From: Lactiplantibacillus songbeiensis
GTDB lineage: Bacteria; Bacillota; Bacilli; Lactobacillales; Lactobacillaceae
Direction of reading: 5' to 3'
Assembly (NCBI RefSeq): GCF_005405125.1
Contig: NZ_BJDL01000024.1
Span: 1 to 64,000 of the forward strand
Length of the DNA: 64,000 nucleotides
Shown: positions 26,409-35,143 of the stretch, one piece after another
How positions within the stretch are numbered: position 1 is the stretch's first letter
How the letters are laid out: every line of letters begins with the position of its first letter
The notes under the pieces: generated by a model
What the model was told of the DNA's origin: nothing
Databases searched by the model: none
Seen by the model: the letters and a program-made list of their open reading frames with translations, nothing else
Program-made: the position numbers and the translations under genes

Positions 26409-27275
26409 ATGAAGTTAAAAACAATGGATAACATCGTCTTTGTGGGGATGCTGTTAGTTCTGATCTATCAGTATACGTTACTTTATTTGAGTGTGATCAA
26501 TGGGTCGTGGCTGAACTTTGTCTTGGTCGCGGGGGCTTTTGGGCTGGGTTTGTTGCTAGGGCGGACGACTTATATCTTATTAGGAGCGGTCCTGTCACTA
26601 GTCATGATGAGTGTCGGGTCAATGATGTTGATTTTTCCATATACGCGGGTCCTGTACTTTTGGTCGGCAATTGCCTTTATCACGATTACGCCACTGACGA
26701 CCTATATGATGTATTTGCTGGATCATCAATTATTAAAACGAAAAGCTTTGGCCCAAGAATTAGCCTTTCTCAATCAAGCTAAGCCGGACTTGGAAGTCGT
26801 GACCGGTGCCTTAAATGAAACGGCGTTGGAACAAGCGGTGCAACGTGAATTAAAACTCGTTTATTATCATGAACAAGATTATCGGTTTACATTGACAATG
26901 GTCAAGCTGGATTTCTTAGAAAACTTAATTAACTTTCTAGGTAATGATCGGTTTAATGAGTTGTTGCGGACAACGGCGCGTCATTTAGAAGGCATGCTGT
27001 TTACTGTCGACCATTTGTATTACGTGGGCGCGGGCAAATTCGTGGTGCTATCACCGATGTTAGGCGCTGACAATGCGCCAATTATGAAGCAAAAGATTAA
27101 GGCGCGGGTTGAAGAAATCGCTAGTGAATTTGGTTTGGCGACCCATGCGCTCGTGTTGCGTATGGGTCAAGTCTCATATTCGACCCAAGATAAAGTGCTG
27201 GATCATAACGTCTTGGATACGTTGCAGGACTTAGATCGCAATGCTGAGACCGATATTGTTAAAGAGTATTTATAG
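26409..27275 (+). CDS. Membrane protein with degenerate GGDEF domain
   Basis: The 288-residue protein has four N-terminal membrane helices (about 8-110) and a C-terminal GGDEF-fold domain (about 130-288). The active-site loop that should read GG(D/E)EF reads GAGKF (about 207-211), so cyclic-di-GMP synthesis is not expected. The inhibitory RxxD site keeps only its Asp (FTVD). In Listeria and other Firmicutes, catalytically dead GGDEF membrane proteins sit beside exopolysaccharide glycosyltransferases and control them. This gene starts the same kind of operon. Whether it still binds a nucleotide is open. Confidence 0.75.
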   Translation: MKLKTMDNIVFVGMLLVLIYQYTLLYLSVINGSWLNFVLVAGAFGLGLLLGRTTYILLGAVLSLVMMSVGSMMLIFPYTRVLYFWSAIAFITITPLTTYMMYLLDHQLLKRKALAQELAFLNQAKPDLEVVTGALNETALEQAVQRELKLVYYHEQDYRFTLTMVKLDFLENLINFLGNDRFNELLRTTARHLEGMLFTVDHLYYVGAGKFVVLSPMLGADNAPIMKQKIKARVEEIASEFGLATHALVLRMGQVSYSTQDKVLDHNVLDTLQDLDRNAETDIVKEYL

Positions 27276-27287
27276 GGGGCGGTTACC

Positions 27288-27440
27288 GTGGGACTAGTGA
27301 GTTGGTTATTACCTTTAAGTTTAGTTGTGACGATTTCGTTTGGCATTGTCGTGGCGATCTTAGCAGTCTGTTGGTGGCTGATCTTTCGGCGCACAATTCG
27401 GACATTCAATACGGAAGGGAAGTCGAAGCCTCGTGATTGA
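27288..27440 (+). CDS. Small single-pass membrane protein in the polysaccharide operon, 50 residues
   Basis: The start is GTG behind TAGGGGG with eight bases spacing. The sequence opens MGLVSWLLPLSLVVTISF, continues through one membrane helix and ends in a basic tail (FRRTIRTFNTEGKSKPRD). It overlaps the first eight bases of the glycosyltransferase gene, so the two are translationally coupled. Position suggests a small accessory subunit of the synthase, comparable in role, not in sequence, to IcaD/PgaD. No family is recognised. Confidence 0.7.
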   Translation: MGLVSWLLPLSLVVTISFGIVVAILAVCWWLIFRRTIRTFNTEGKSKPRD

Positions 27441-28731
27441 TTTCTTCTATGTCGCGGCCATCGTGACGATTTGGCTGTCGATTATCATGACAATCGTGAC
27501 CCTTACCGGTGGTGTGATTTTTATCTTCCGACACATGCAACACACCGATGCCGAGCATTTACCAGCGTTAAGTCGCTATCCCAAGGTGACGATTGTGGTT
27601 CCCGCGCATAACGAGGCGTTGGTGATTCAAGATACGGTGCAGTCAATTCTGCGGCTACATTATCCACATGACCGCGTTGAGTTATTAGTCTATGCCGATA
27701 ATTGTGAAGACGCCACTGCCGATCAAGTGCGAGCCTTAATGGCGATCACTGAGTTTAAGGACCGCAACTTTCGCGTGATTGAACGGACAGGGAGTGGTGG
27801 TAAAGCGGGGGTTTTAAACGATGCCTTGAAGATTGCGACTGGTGAATACATTGGGGTTTATGATGCGGATGCGGCGCCCGAGACAAATGCGTTGTATTTC
27901 CTGATTCAAAAAGTCTTGGAGAATCCAGAACGGTATGCGGCGGCATTCGGTCGAAACAAAACGCGCAATTATCAGCAGAACTTTTTAACCCGGTGTATCA
28001 ACCTGGAAATTGTCAATACGCAGCGGATTCAACATACCGGACTCTGGCAATTATTTAAGATCGGTCGGATTCCGGGGACAAACTTTATTATTAACAAAGC
28101 CGTCGTACAAGCATTGGGTGGCTGGAATAATGGCGCGTTAACGGAAGACACGGCCATTTCTTTCAGTTTGATGCGAGAAGGCAAGCTGATTGCGCTTGCC
28201 CATCGAGCCGAAGCTTTCCAACAAGAACCAGAAACGTTATTTGCCTATTATAATCAGCGTAAACGGTGGGCACGTGGCAACTATGAAGTGATTATGGAGA
28301 ATTTGAAACACCTTTTTGATGGATCAGCATGGCGAATTAAGTTGGAAGTCTTTTACTATGTCTGTACGTTTTTCTGGTTTAATGCTGCGATTACGATTTC
28401 TAATGGGATTTTCGTGGTGAATATCTTTTTGGGGTTATTACAATTGGGTATCCCACAAATTCATGAACTAGTGACGTTAGGTGGGCCGTTATCCATCTTA
28501 TTTTTAGTGAATTGGTTGTTGATGTTCTATTTGTATTTATTGCAAATCAATATCGCTTTAGCGAGTGATTATGGGCAAGCAACGATTACAAACTTCTTAT
28601 ACTCGATTATCTCGTATTTTACTTACGCCCAGTTATTTATCGTAGTCTCATTGGCTGCGGTGGGGGCCATTATTCGCGATAAGATCACTGGTACCCGGCA
28701 TACGAAATGGTATAAGACGCAACGGTTTTAA
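27433..28731 (+). CDS. Family 2 processive glycosyltransferase (polysaccharide synthase type)
   Basis: The 432-residue membrane enzyme has one N-terminal helix, a cytoplasmic GT-A domain and about four C-terminal helices. The conserved acidic residues of processive GT2 synthases are visible: YADNCED (about 87-93), YDADAAP (about 143), ALTEDTAIS (about 236) and QRKRWARG (about 274, the QxxRW motif). These enzymes polymerise a sugar from UDP-sugar and thread it across the membrane, as in cellulose, poly-GlcNAc or Listeria Pss polymers. The start is GTG at 27433, overlapping the small upstream gene. The polymer is unknown. Confidence 0.88.
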   Translation: MIDFFYVAAIVTIWLSIIMTIVTLTGGVIFIFRHMQHTDAEHLPALSRYPKVTIVVPAHNEALVIQDTVQSILRLHYPHDRVELLVYADNCEDATADQVRALMAITEFKDRNFRVIERTGSGGKAGVLNDALKIATGEYIGVYDADAAPETNALYFLIQKVLENPERYAAAFGRNKTRNYQQNFLTRCINLEIVNTQRIQHTGLWQLFKIGRIPGTNFIINKAVVQALGGWNNGALTEDTAISFSLMREGKLIALAHRAEAFQQEPETLFAYYNQRKRWARGNYEVIMENLKHLFDGSAWRIKLEVFYYVCTFFWFNAAITISNGIFVVNIFLGLLQLGIPQIHELVTLGGPLSILFLVNWLLMFYLYLLQINIALASDYGQATITNFLYSIISYFTYAQLFIVVSLAAVGAIIRDKITGTRHTKWYKTQRF

Positions 28732-28748
28732 AGAGAGTGGGGAATTAA

Positions 28749-29912
28749 ATGAAACATCGACGAATTTGGTGGTTAATTGGGGCATTGGTAGTGCTGGTTA
28801 TCGGCAGTCTGGGGACGGCAATTTGGGTCACGGTGCAATCACAGTCAGTGACCGCAACGACGCCAGCAACGACCGTTACCCAGCATTATCGCAGCTGGCA
28901 GACGGCTTATTTAGCTGATACCGGTACGCAAAAATTTGTGAAAACGAATAACGGTAACGGTCATTTACAAACCTTGTCAGAAGCGCAAGGTTACGGCATG
29001 TTGATTACAGTGATGGCGGCCCAACAAGGAGTTCGCACGCAAAATACGTTTAAGCAACTAACACATTATTATCTGGCGCATCGGTTGAGTAAGGCATTGC
29101 CCTTAATGGCTTGGCGGCAGACACAAACGCGGGGTAAGATGCGTAGTACTGCTGCTGAAAAGACGAGCGCGACTGATGGTGATTTGGACATTGCCTATGC
29201 ATTGATTTTGGCGGACCAACAATGGGGCAGCCGTGGAGACGTTAATTATCGGCAATTAGCGCAACGCTTGATCAAAGCAATTAAACGGACTGAACTGAAT
29301 CCGACGACTAAGCTACCACGGGTCGGCAATTGGGCGACGACCGGTACTGATGCGAATCTGGTCCGGACATCGGATTTGATGACGGTTGATTTTCGTAAAT
29401 TTGCCAGTTATACCCGGGATGGTAGTTGGACGCGGGTAGCTCAAAATAGTCAATCGCTCTTGCAACGGCTTAGTCAAAAGCAGGCGACCGGCTTGATGGC
29501 TGATTTTGTGACGGTTACCGGAGCTAAAGCGACGATTGGTGCGGTCAAACCGAACCAAGTAGCGACAAGTCATGATGCGCAGTACGGCTATAACGCGTGT
29601 CGGGTGCCATGGCGGGTTGCGGTTGATTATCAGACCACGCACAGTCAGGTCAGTCGACAAGTCTTACAAAAGATGTTGACGTTTTTTGCTAAGCAGCATC
29701 AGCTGACTGCCATCTATCGTTTGAATGGGCAAGCAGTGACGAGTTATGCGAACCAGGCGTTTACAACTCCCATAGCCTATGCGGCACAAGTTATGGATCA
29801 ATCAGCGTTAACTAAACGGTACGGTGATAGTTTGACCCATCATATCAGTGGGAATAATTATTATCCGGAAACCATTCAAATGTTGATGTTGTTACAAAGT
29901 CAATCAAAATAA
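28749..29912 (+). CDS. Glycoside hydrolase family 8 protein
   Basis: The 387-residue protein is anchored by one N-terminal helix (about 5-28) with the enzyme outside. GH8 hallmarks: the general acid in LSEAQGYGMLI (Glu about 78), then ATDGDLDIAYAL (about 141) with the conserved Asp pair, and a late AxxP region (TTPIAYAAQVM). GH8 members cleave beta-1,4-glucans, chitosan or the polymer made by their own operon (BcsZ; Listeria PssZ). It lies 17 bases after the synthase with GAGAGTGGGG as ribosome binding site, so it probably trims or releases that polysaccharide. Confidence 0.87.
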   Translation: MKHRRIWWLIGALVVLVIGSLGTAIWVTVQSQSVTATTPATTVTQHYRSWQTAYLADTGTQKFVKTNNGNGHLQTLSEAQGYGMLITVMAAQQGVRTQNTFKQLTHYYLAHRLSKALPLMAWRQTQTRGKMRSTAAEKTSATDGDLDIAYALILADQQWGSRGDVNYRQLAQRLIKAIKRTELNPTTKLPRVGNWATTGTDANLVRTSDLMTVDFRKFASYTRDGSWTRVAQNSQSLLQRLSQKQATGLMADFVTVTGAKATIGAVKPNQVATSHDAQYGYNACRVPWRVAVDYQTTHSQVSRQVLQKMLTFFAKQHQLTAIYRLNGQAVTSYANQAFTTPIAYAAQVMDQSALTKRYGDSLTHHISGNNYYPETIQMLMLLQSQSK

Positions 29913-30256
29913 AATGGGTTAATGATTTTGACCTTTTGACGACAAAAATGACGTTCAGGTAGTGAAATCTGCGTTTTATGTGTCTGGCTGGCCTAAAAAT
30001 CATCAAGGTGCTAAAATAAATAAAATCATTAAAACAGTCCAATTAAACAGGCTTTTTTTGACGCTTAGCTGTAAGTTCAAAAAGGTGTTAGGACGGCGAA
30101 ACGATGCGATGCAGGTCATTTTTTTAAAATGGCGGTCGCAGTTTCGTCGTCTTTTTGCTATATTTCCATAATAAATTATTCAATAAAATTTCATAGTTAG
30201 TTAATAGAATTAACCGTGAGACATGATTGTCATTATTTTTAAGGAGATGGATTATA
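29913..30256 (+). other. 344-bp gap with no gene seen
   Basis: The sequence is AT-rich. No frame with a ribosome binding site and no clear hairpin terminator was found. It presumably holds the end of the polysaccharide transcript and the promoter of the sulfotransferase-like gene. Confidence 0.4.
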
Positions 30257-31990
30257 GTGAAACAACAACACCGCCGTGCCATAGTGATCACTGCTGTGGC
30301 CGCGCTAGCTTTGGTGATTGCTGGCTGTTCAACGAAATCAGCAACGAATTCGACAACCAGTAGCGCCAATCGTCAGTCTAGTAGCAGCGTTCCGTTGTCA
30401 ACTAGTCAAATTAAGAAAAACTTGGATAGTCGGCTGATCAGTACCCGTGAGGATCGGCAGGCCAGCTTAACGAAGACGTATCGCGCTGCTGCTAAAAGTA
30501 GCCAGTATACGTTAAGTAATCCATATATTAAGGTCAACCCGTATAAAACGTCGCCATTGTCTGCCTTGGTCACATTTAAGACTAAGACGGCGGCGAAAGT
30601 CTCTTATACTGTCGTTGGGAAGACCAGCGGCACGTCATTAACGAATACGGTACACGGTGGTTATACCAAAACGCATCAAGTGCCGGTCGTCGGCTTGTAT
30701 GCCAATTACAATAATACGGTTAAGCTTAAGGTCACCACGAAAAATGGCCAAACAACGACCCAACAGGTGACCCTGAAAACCGGTGCCTTACCAAAATATG
30801 TGAAGAATGCAACGGTGACGGTTAAGAACGTTGATAAGTCCAAGATGTCGATTGGCAGTAATAAGTTAACGTTGCTTAATCGAACGACCAAAGAACCGAT
30901 GGCGGTCGATGCTGATGGTGCCGTGCGGTGGTATTCAACCAATTATTCGCAGCATATCTTTGAACAGTGGTCAAACGGGCATATTATGACGTTGACGAAG
31001 AAAAATAATAGTTCACAAGTCTACAATGATCTAACTGAAATTGATTTGTTGGGCCGTGTTTATCATGAATATAGCTTCTCCAGCAAGACCGGGTCGTCAG
31101 ATTCGTCAACTGGCTCGGCAGCGGTGGCGAATAAGAAGAACACGGTCAGTTACTCAACATTGATTCATCATGACATTATCGAATTACCAAACCATAATTT
31201 GTTAGCGACGGTTTCGGATGGGTCAAAGTACAAAGAAGATACAATGGTAGAGATTTCACATCAGACTGGGAAGATCGTTAAAGTTATCGACTTGAAGAAG
31301 TTACTACCGAAGTCGATGTGGCGTCACTACAAGAAGGGTGCCGATGGGAAGATTGATTGGTTCCATCAAAATGCCATTGATTACGATAAGAATGATGATA
31401 GTATCCTGATTTCAGGTCGGAATCAAGATATGATCATGAAGCTGGATTACAAGACGAACAAGATCAAGTGGATCTACAGTGGTAAGAAGAAGTCAACTTG
31501 GCCTAAAGCTTATCGTGGCTTGATCTTAACGCCAACGAAGGGGACCACGATTACGGGTGGTCAGCATGCCTTGTACTTGTTAAAGGATACGGCTAATAAT
31601 TCAACCAGTGAAGATGTCATCTTGTATGACAATAATACTAACGTCACTAATGGTAACAAGGCGACTTCTGGCAAGTATTCACAGGCTGTTCAGTATCATA
31701 TCGATACGAAGAAAATGACGATTGATCAGACTTGGGCCTGGGGTAAATCATTAGGTAAAGCCAACTTTACGGATGTGATTGGTTATGCCGAACGTCAGTC
31801 AAATGGGAATACGTTAGTTGATTTCGGGTTTAAAGATACCGGGAAACAAAGTAATGTGGTTGAAGTCACAAAGAGCGGTCAGCAAGTTTGGAACATGACG
31901 ATTAAAAACGCCGCCTCCAAAGCATATGTTTATCGTGCTTATCGGATGCCGTTCTATGATTCGGCTTACGTTTTTGACGCGACAAAATAA
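30257..31990 (+). CDS. Arylsulfotransferase (ASST)-family lipoprotein
   Basis: The protein has 577 residues from the GTG at 30257, which follows AAGGAGATGG. A lipoprotein signal (LALVIAGC, Cys 24) and Ser/Thr linker lead to an N-terminal beta domain and a six-bladed propeller. The propeller shows ASST features: THHDIIELPNHN-type strand (IHHDIIELPNHNLLATV), and FHQNAIDYDKNDDSILIS followed by GRNQDMIMKLDYKTNKIKWI, which holds the region of the catalytic His. PAPS-independent ASST enzymes move sulfate between phenols outside the cell. It is located after the polysaccharide operon but probably separately transcribed. Substrate unknown. Confidence 0.85.
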   Translation: MKQQHRRAIVITAVAALALVIAGCSTKSATNSTTSSANRQSSSSVPLSTSQIKKNLDSRLISTREDRQASLTKTYRAAAKSSQYTLSNPYIKVNPYKTSPLSALVTFKTKTAAKVSYTVVGKTSGTSLTNTVHGGYTKTHQVPVVGLYANYNNTVKLKVTTKNGQTTTQQVTLKTGALPKYVKNATVTVKNVDKSKMSIGSNKLTLLNRTTKEPMAVDADGAVRWYSTNYSQHIFEQWSNGHIMTLTKKNNSSQVYNDLTEIDLLGRVYHEYSFSSKTGSSDSSTGSAAVANKKNTVSYSTLIHHDIIELPNHNLLATVSDGSKYKEDTMVEISHQTGKIVKVIDLKKLLPKSMWRHYKKGADGKIDWFHQNAIDYDKNDDSILISGRNQDMIMKLDYKTNKIKWIYSGKKKSTWPKAYRGLILTPTKGTTITGGQHALYLLKDTANNSTSEDVILYDNNTNVTNGNKATSGKYSQAVQYHIDTKKMTIDQTWAWGKSLGKANFTDVIGYAERQSNGNTLVDFGFKDTGKQSNVVEVTKSGQQVWNMTIKNAASKAYVYRAYRMPFYDSAYVFDATK

Positions 31991-31996
31991 GAAATG

Positions 31997-32036
31997 AGTG
32001 CCAGCTTGAAAGCTAATTTCGAGCTGGCTTTTTATT
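31997..32036 (+). terminator. Terminator after the sulfotransferase-like gene
   Basis: The stem GCCAGCTTGA/TCGAGCTGGC (one mismatch) is followed by TTTTTA. From here to 32332 the sequence is AT-rich with no gene seen. Confidence 0.8.
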
Positions 32037-32332
32037 TGAGCTGACACTTGCCGTCTAACTAGAGTAGCCAGTTTAATCTAGCTAACATTGAGTGTCATAA
32101 TATAAATTTTTGCATTTAAAATAACTAGGAAGATGACGGACGCCTGCAATAACCTGCTACAATCAGCTTAGAATAACGGTCGGCAAATCGTTCATTCATT
32201 TAGCTGTTGATAAATAAAATTGTAATTGTATTTAACGCCGGTGTGACGGGGATTTAATGAGGTGCATTAGGTTGATAATCTAAGATGGTTCTTCTATGAT
32301 AAGGCCGATTAGATAGATAGGGGTTGAGTAAA

Positions 32333-32653
32333 ATGACGACGAAACGGCTAGCTTTTAAGCAACGACAACGGGCCCAGTTACAAGAGCAATTGATGTTAGC
32401 AGCGGCCAATCCGGCCATTCAAGCCGATGGGCGGCTTAGCCGGTTAGTGCGCCGGGCAAGGTTACAATTGCATCGCAGTGATGATGTCGATGTTGTGGCT
32501 TATCAGATTGCAGTTGATCTGGGCTACTATTTGTTCTGCCATCAATATGAATTGCCACGTGCGGGCTATGATTTATTAGCCGTGGTCCAATCGATTCATG
32601 CCCATCGGTTACAGCCGGGCTCGTTGGTGGGGCTACCCGTTTCTGAATCTTAA
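32333..32653 (+). CDS. Hypothetical small helical protein (bacteriocin-immunity-like size)
   Basis: The 106-residue protein has no signal or membrane helix. It is rich in Arg/Gln/Leu helices (KRLAFKQRQRAQLQEQLM..., SRLVRRARLQLHR), then VVAYQIAVDLGYYLFCHQYELP. Length and four-helix look resemble EntA-immunity-type proteins, but no bacteriocin precursor lies nearby, so this is only a guess. TAGGGG nine bases before the ATG at 32333 is preferred over the TTG at 32324. Confidence 0.6.
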   Translation: MTTKRLAFKQRQRAQLQEQLMLAAANPAIQADGRLSRLVRRARLQLHRSDDVDVVAYQIAVDLGYYLFCHQYELPRAGYDLLAVVQSIHAHRLQPGSLVGLPVSES

Positions 32654-32654
32654 C

Positions 32655-32785
32655 AAAACGAGCGTGGGACAAAAGGCGGGTTGCTACCGAGCATAGCCTG
32701 GGCAATCGAATGATTGGGACTTTCAATCGTTTGATTGTCGTAGCTAAGCGGCGGTCGCAGCCTTTTGTCGCACGTTTTGGCTATA
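32655..32785. repeat. Imperfect palindromic intergenic repeat (GTGGGAC type)
   Basis: The left arm AAAACGAGCGTGGGACAAAA pairs imperfectly with the right arm near 32756-32778 (TTTTGTCGCACGTTTT). An inner pair CAATCGAATGATTG/CAATCGTTTGATTG lies at the centre. No gene is present. Confidence 0.6.
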
Positions 32786-32801
32786 AATATTCGAAGTCTC
32801 A

Positions 32802-32832
32802 AAAAAGTCTGGGAGGTGTCCCAGACTTTTTA
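32802..32832. terminator. Bidirectional terminator
   Basis: AAAAAGTCTGGGA and TCCCAGACTTTTT form a 13-bp stem between the small plus-strand gene and the minus-strand MFS gene. Confidence 0.85.
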
Positions 32833-34026
32833 GTTAGTGGTGAAGCGGCGCGTCATGATTAGGAGTAGCCCGAATGCGATTAACGTTAATAGGCCGAAAA
32901 CGCTAAATGATAATTGTTTGAAGACGGGAATGAGATAGCCAAAAATTAGGCTACCAAAGGGTTGGACACCATCAAATGCTAAGAACGATAGGCCAAAGAC
33001 ACTCCCAAGATAGTTAATGGCCGTTTCAGCTTGAATCAGCGTACTTGTGTTGACGGAAAAGCGAGCTTGAATAATGCCATACAATAAGCTGCCAGCTAGC
33101 CAAGTGAACTTAGTCAACCACAGTCCCATGAACGTCAGGATAGCGCCACTAATCAGTAGCTCGAAAATCAATTGCTGAATGGTCACTTGGCGACGTTGCC
33201 AAGCCATTGAAACACCGCCGAGTACGCCACCAATGGCAATTAATGTTAGGAGTAGGCTATAGTTGCTGGCCTGACCACCAAAATAATGAGTGCCGATATA
33301 CGGTTGGACTAAGTTAATATCAGCGTAGAGAAAGTTGAAGATTGCCATGGCAATAATTAAGCTGACCAAGTCCGGGTGCGCCCAAACGTATTTGAGGCCG
33401 CCGATGATTCCAGCCCACCAATGAGTCGGTTGTGTTTGTGGTTGATGATGATAAGTCATTAAGGCATTTAAAATAACGCCTAAGATAAACGATAGCGAGT
33501 TAATGAAAAGAAACGTCTGAAAGGTGATGCCGTGCAGGCCTAGTAGCAAGCCGCCAACGAGCGGTGCTAAGACATTGGCTAAGTTGAACGTTGTGTTGGC
33601 AAGCGCGTTAAATCGCTGGCGACTATCACGGGTAATGATTTCTGGAATGATAGCCTTCGCCGCCGGGTAATTGATGGCATTCATCATATCGAGCACGCTG
33701 GTGACTAGCATTAATAGCCAAGTTTGCGGGTGATGCGGCGTAACCAATAAGGCGCCAGCCAGGCAAGCTAGGGCGGCGAATAAATCAGTCCCAATCAGCA
33801 CCTTTTTCCGATTACCATTATCAACTAACACGCCGACGAGCAAGTCACCAGCGAGAAAGGCAATCCCACCGATCCCTTCGATCGTCCCTAACAAGGCGGT
33901 CGATCCGGTTGCTTTGACTAAAATCCAGTTGAGACCGAGTAAGTAGACCATTGAGCCAAGTTGAGAGACGAATGGGCTGGTGAGTAAGGGCCAACTGAAG
34001 TGGATTTTGGGTTGTGACTGGGACAT
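32830..34026 (-). CDS. MFS transporter, DHA3-like
   Basis: The 398-residue, 12-helix transporter starts MSQSQPKIHFSWPLLTSPFVSQ and contains the macrolide-exporter-like segments ATGSTALLGTIEGIGGIAFL, LLVGVLVDNGNRKKVLIGTD (motif A) and VLDMMNAINYPAAKAIIPEI. AGGAAG precedes the ATG at 34026; the longer frame to 34062 overlaps the upstream stop and is not preferred. It lies 19 bases after the LysR-type gene on the same strand and is probably co-transcribed. Substrate unknown. Confidence 0.85.
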   Translation of the reverse strand: MSQSQPKIHFSWPLLTSPFVSQLGSMVYLLGLNWILVKATGSTALLGTIEGIGGIAFLAGDLLVGVLVDNGNRKKVLIGTDLFAALACLAGALLVTPHHPQTWLLMLVTSVLDMMNAINYPAAKAIIPEIITRDSRQRFNALANTTFNLANVLAPLVGGLLLGLHGITFQTFLFINSLSFILGVILNALMTYHHQPQTQPTHWWAGIIGGLKYVWAHPDLVSLIIAMAIFNFLYADINLVQPYIGTHYFGGQASNYSLLLTLIAIGGVLGGVSMAWQRRQVTIQQLIFELLISGAILTFMGLWLTKFTWLAGSLLYGIIQARFSVNTSTLIQAETAINYLGSVFGLSFLAFDGVQPFGSLIFGYLIPVFKQLSFSVFGLLTLIAFGLLLIMTRRFTTN

Positions 34027-34045
34027 GTGACGACACTTCCTGATA

Positions 34046-34939
34046 TTATTTTGACCAACCATCGAAAGCCGCTAGTTGTTTAATGAAACGTGCAGTTGTA
34101 GTGGTTGGCGTTGGGATTAAGGTAGCAGTTCCGTAAGCTAAAGTAGCATGATAGTCTAACGGGATAGCCGTAAACAGATTCTTGCTAGAGCAATTGATAA
34201 AGTTGGGCATGACTGTAATTCCTAAACCTGCCTCGACCATCGTATTTGCAACCGCGACATTATCAACATAGGTTGTTTCTAGCGTCGTGCAGGTTGCTTT
34301 GATGGTGGTTTGTAGTTTCAGCTGTTGTGGTGGGCACCAATCATCATTTAATAAGATTAAGTTTTGGTGTCCAAAGTCCGATAAAGTTAAGCGTGGCTGG
34401 CGACTTAAAGGATTCGTCTTCGGGACTAAAGCGCAAAAGTAGCCGGTGACCAATGGGGTGAAATTAAATGCTTTTTCAGCTTGGATATCATCAATAGTTG
34501 TGAAGATAAGATCACACTCTTGATTAAGTAAATGCTGTTTAAGTTGGTTGTGACTGAAGTATTCAAGATAGATTTTGACATCTGGATAGTTTAGCCGAAA
34601 GTCTTTAATGATTAGTGGTAGTAAATGGGCTTCAAAAGTTGTTCCAGTTGTCCCAATTGTCAGGGCGCTACGTTCGCGTTGTGAAATTTCGCGACTATCA
34701 ATCACCGCCTTATCAAAGTTAGAGAGCATGATCGTCATTCGTTTGCTGAAGGCTTCACCGCCTTTAGTTAAATTCACCTGGCGCTTAGTACGCTTAAATA
34801 AATCAAAGCCAAGTTCATTTTCAATGGATTTGATGGCTTGTGAAACGGCGGATTGGGAAATGTTCATCGTTTTAGCGGTTTGTGAGAAGTTAAGGGTCTC
34901 AGTTAAGTTAATAAAAATCTTTAAATGATCGATATTCAT
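34046..34939 (-). CDS. LysR-type transcriptional regulator
   Basis: The 297-residue protein has an N-terminal winged helix (FSQTAKTMNISQSAVSQAIKSIENELGFDLFKR, about 18-50) and a periplasmic-binding-protein-like effector domain beginning near LTIGTTGTTFEAHLLPLI. It is divergent from the flavoprotein gene at 35144 with an 11-bp-arm palindrome between them, the classical LTTR arrangement. GAGGCG precedes the ATG. The likely target is the flavoprotein gene, with the downstream MFS gene in the regulator's own operon. The effector is unknown; HcrR-like regulators of hydroxycinnamate reductases are one comparison. Confidence 0.9.
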   Translation of the reverse strand: MNIDHLKIFINLTETLNFSQTAKTMNISQSAVSQAIKSIENELGFDLFKRTKRQVNLTKGGEAFSKRMTIMLSNFDKAVIDSREISQRERSALTIGTTGTTFEAHLLPLIIKDFRLNYPDVKIYLEYFSHNQLKQHLLNQECDLIFTTIDDIQAEKAFNFTPLVTGYFCALVPKTNPLSRQPRLTLSDFGHQNLILLNDDWCPPQQLKLQTTIKATCTTLETTYVDNVAVANTMVEAGLGITVMPNFINCSSKNLFTAIPLDYHATLAYGTATLIPTPTTTTARFIKQLAAFDGWSK

Positions 34940-34952
34940 AAAATTCGCCTCG

Positions 34953-34981
34953 ATTATTAATAAGGATTACTTATTAATAAT
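34953..34981. promoter_or_regulatory. Candidate LysR operator
   Basis: ATTATTAATAA, seven bases, TTATTAATAAT: perfect 11-bp arms just upstream of the LysR start in the divergent promoter. It fits the T-N11-A type of site bound by LysR regulators. Confidence 0.6.
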
Positions 34982-35143
34982 AACATTTTTGTGTTTCACT
35001 GGTCATAAATATCGTGATAATATGAACAATGTAAGCGATAACAGTGAAAATGATAACTGTCAATAACTGTTATTGAGGCATTAGGATTAAATTCAAGTTA
35101 GTTGCAATGTTAGTTGTATATTCACAAGATGGAGGCAATTGAA

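Noticed and set aside
32333-32653. Bacteriocin immunity protein
   Set aside because: Only size and helix content fit. No double-glycine precursor or bacteriocin transporter lies nearby, so it is left as hypothetical.
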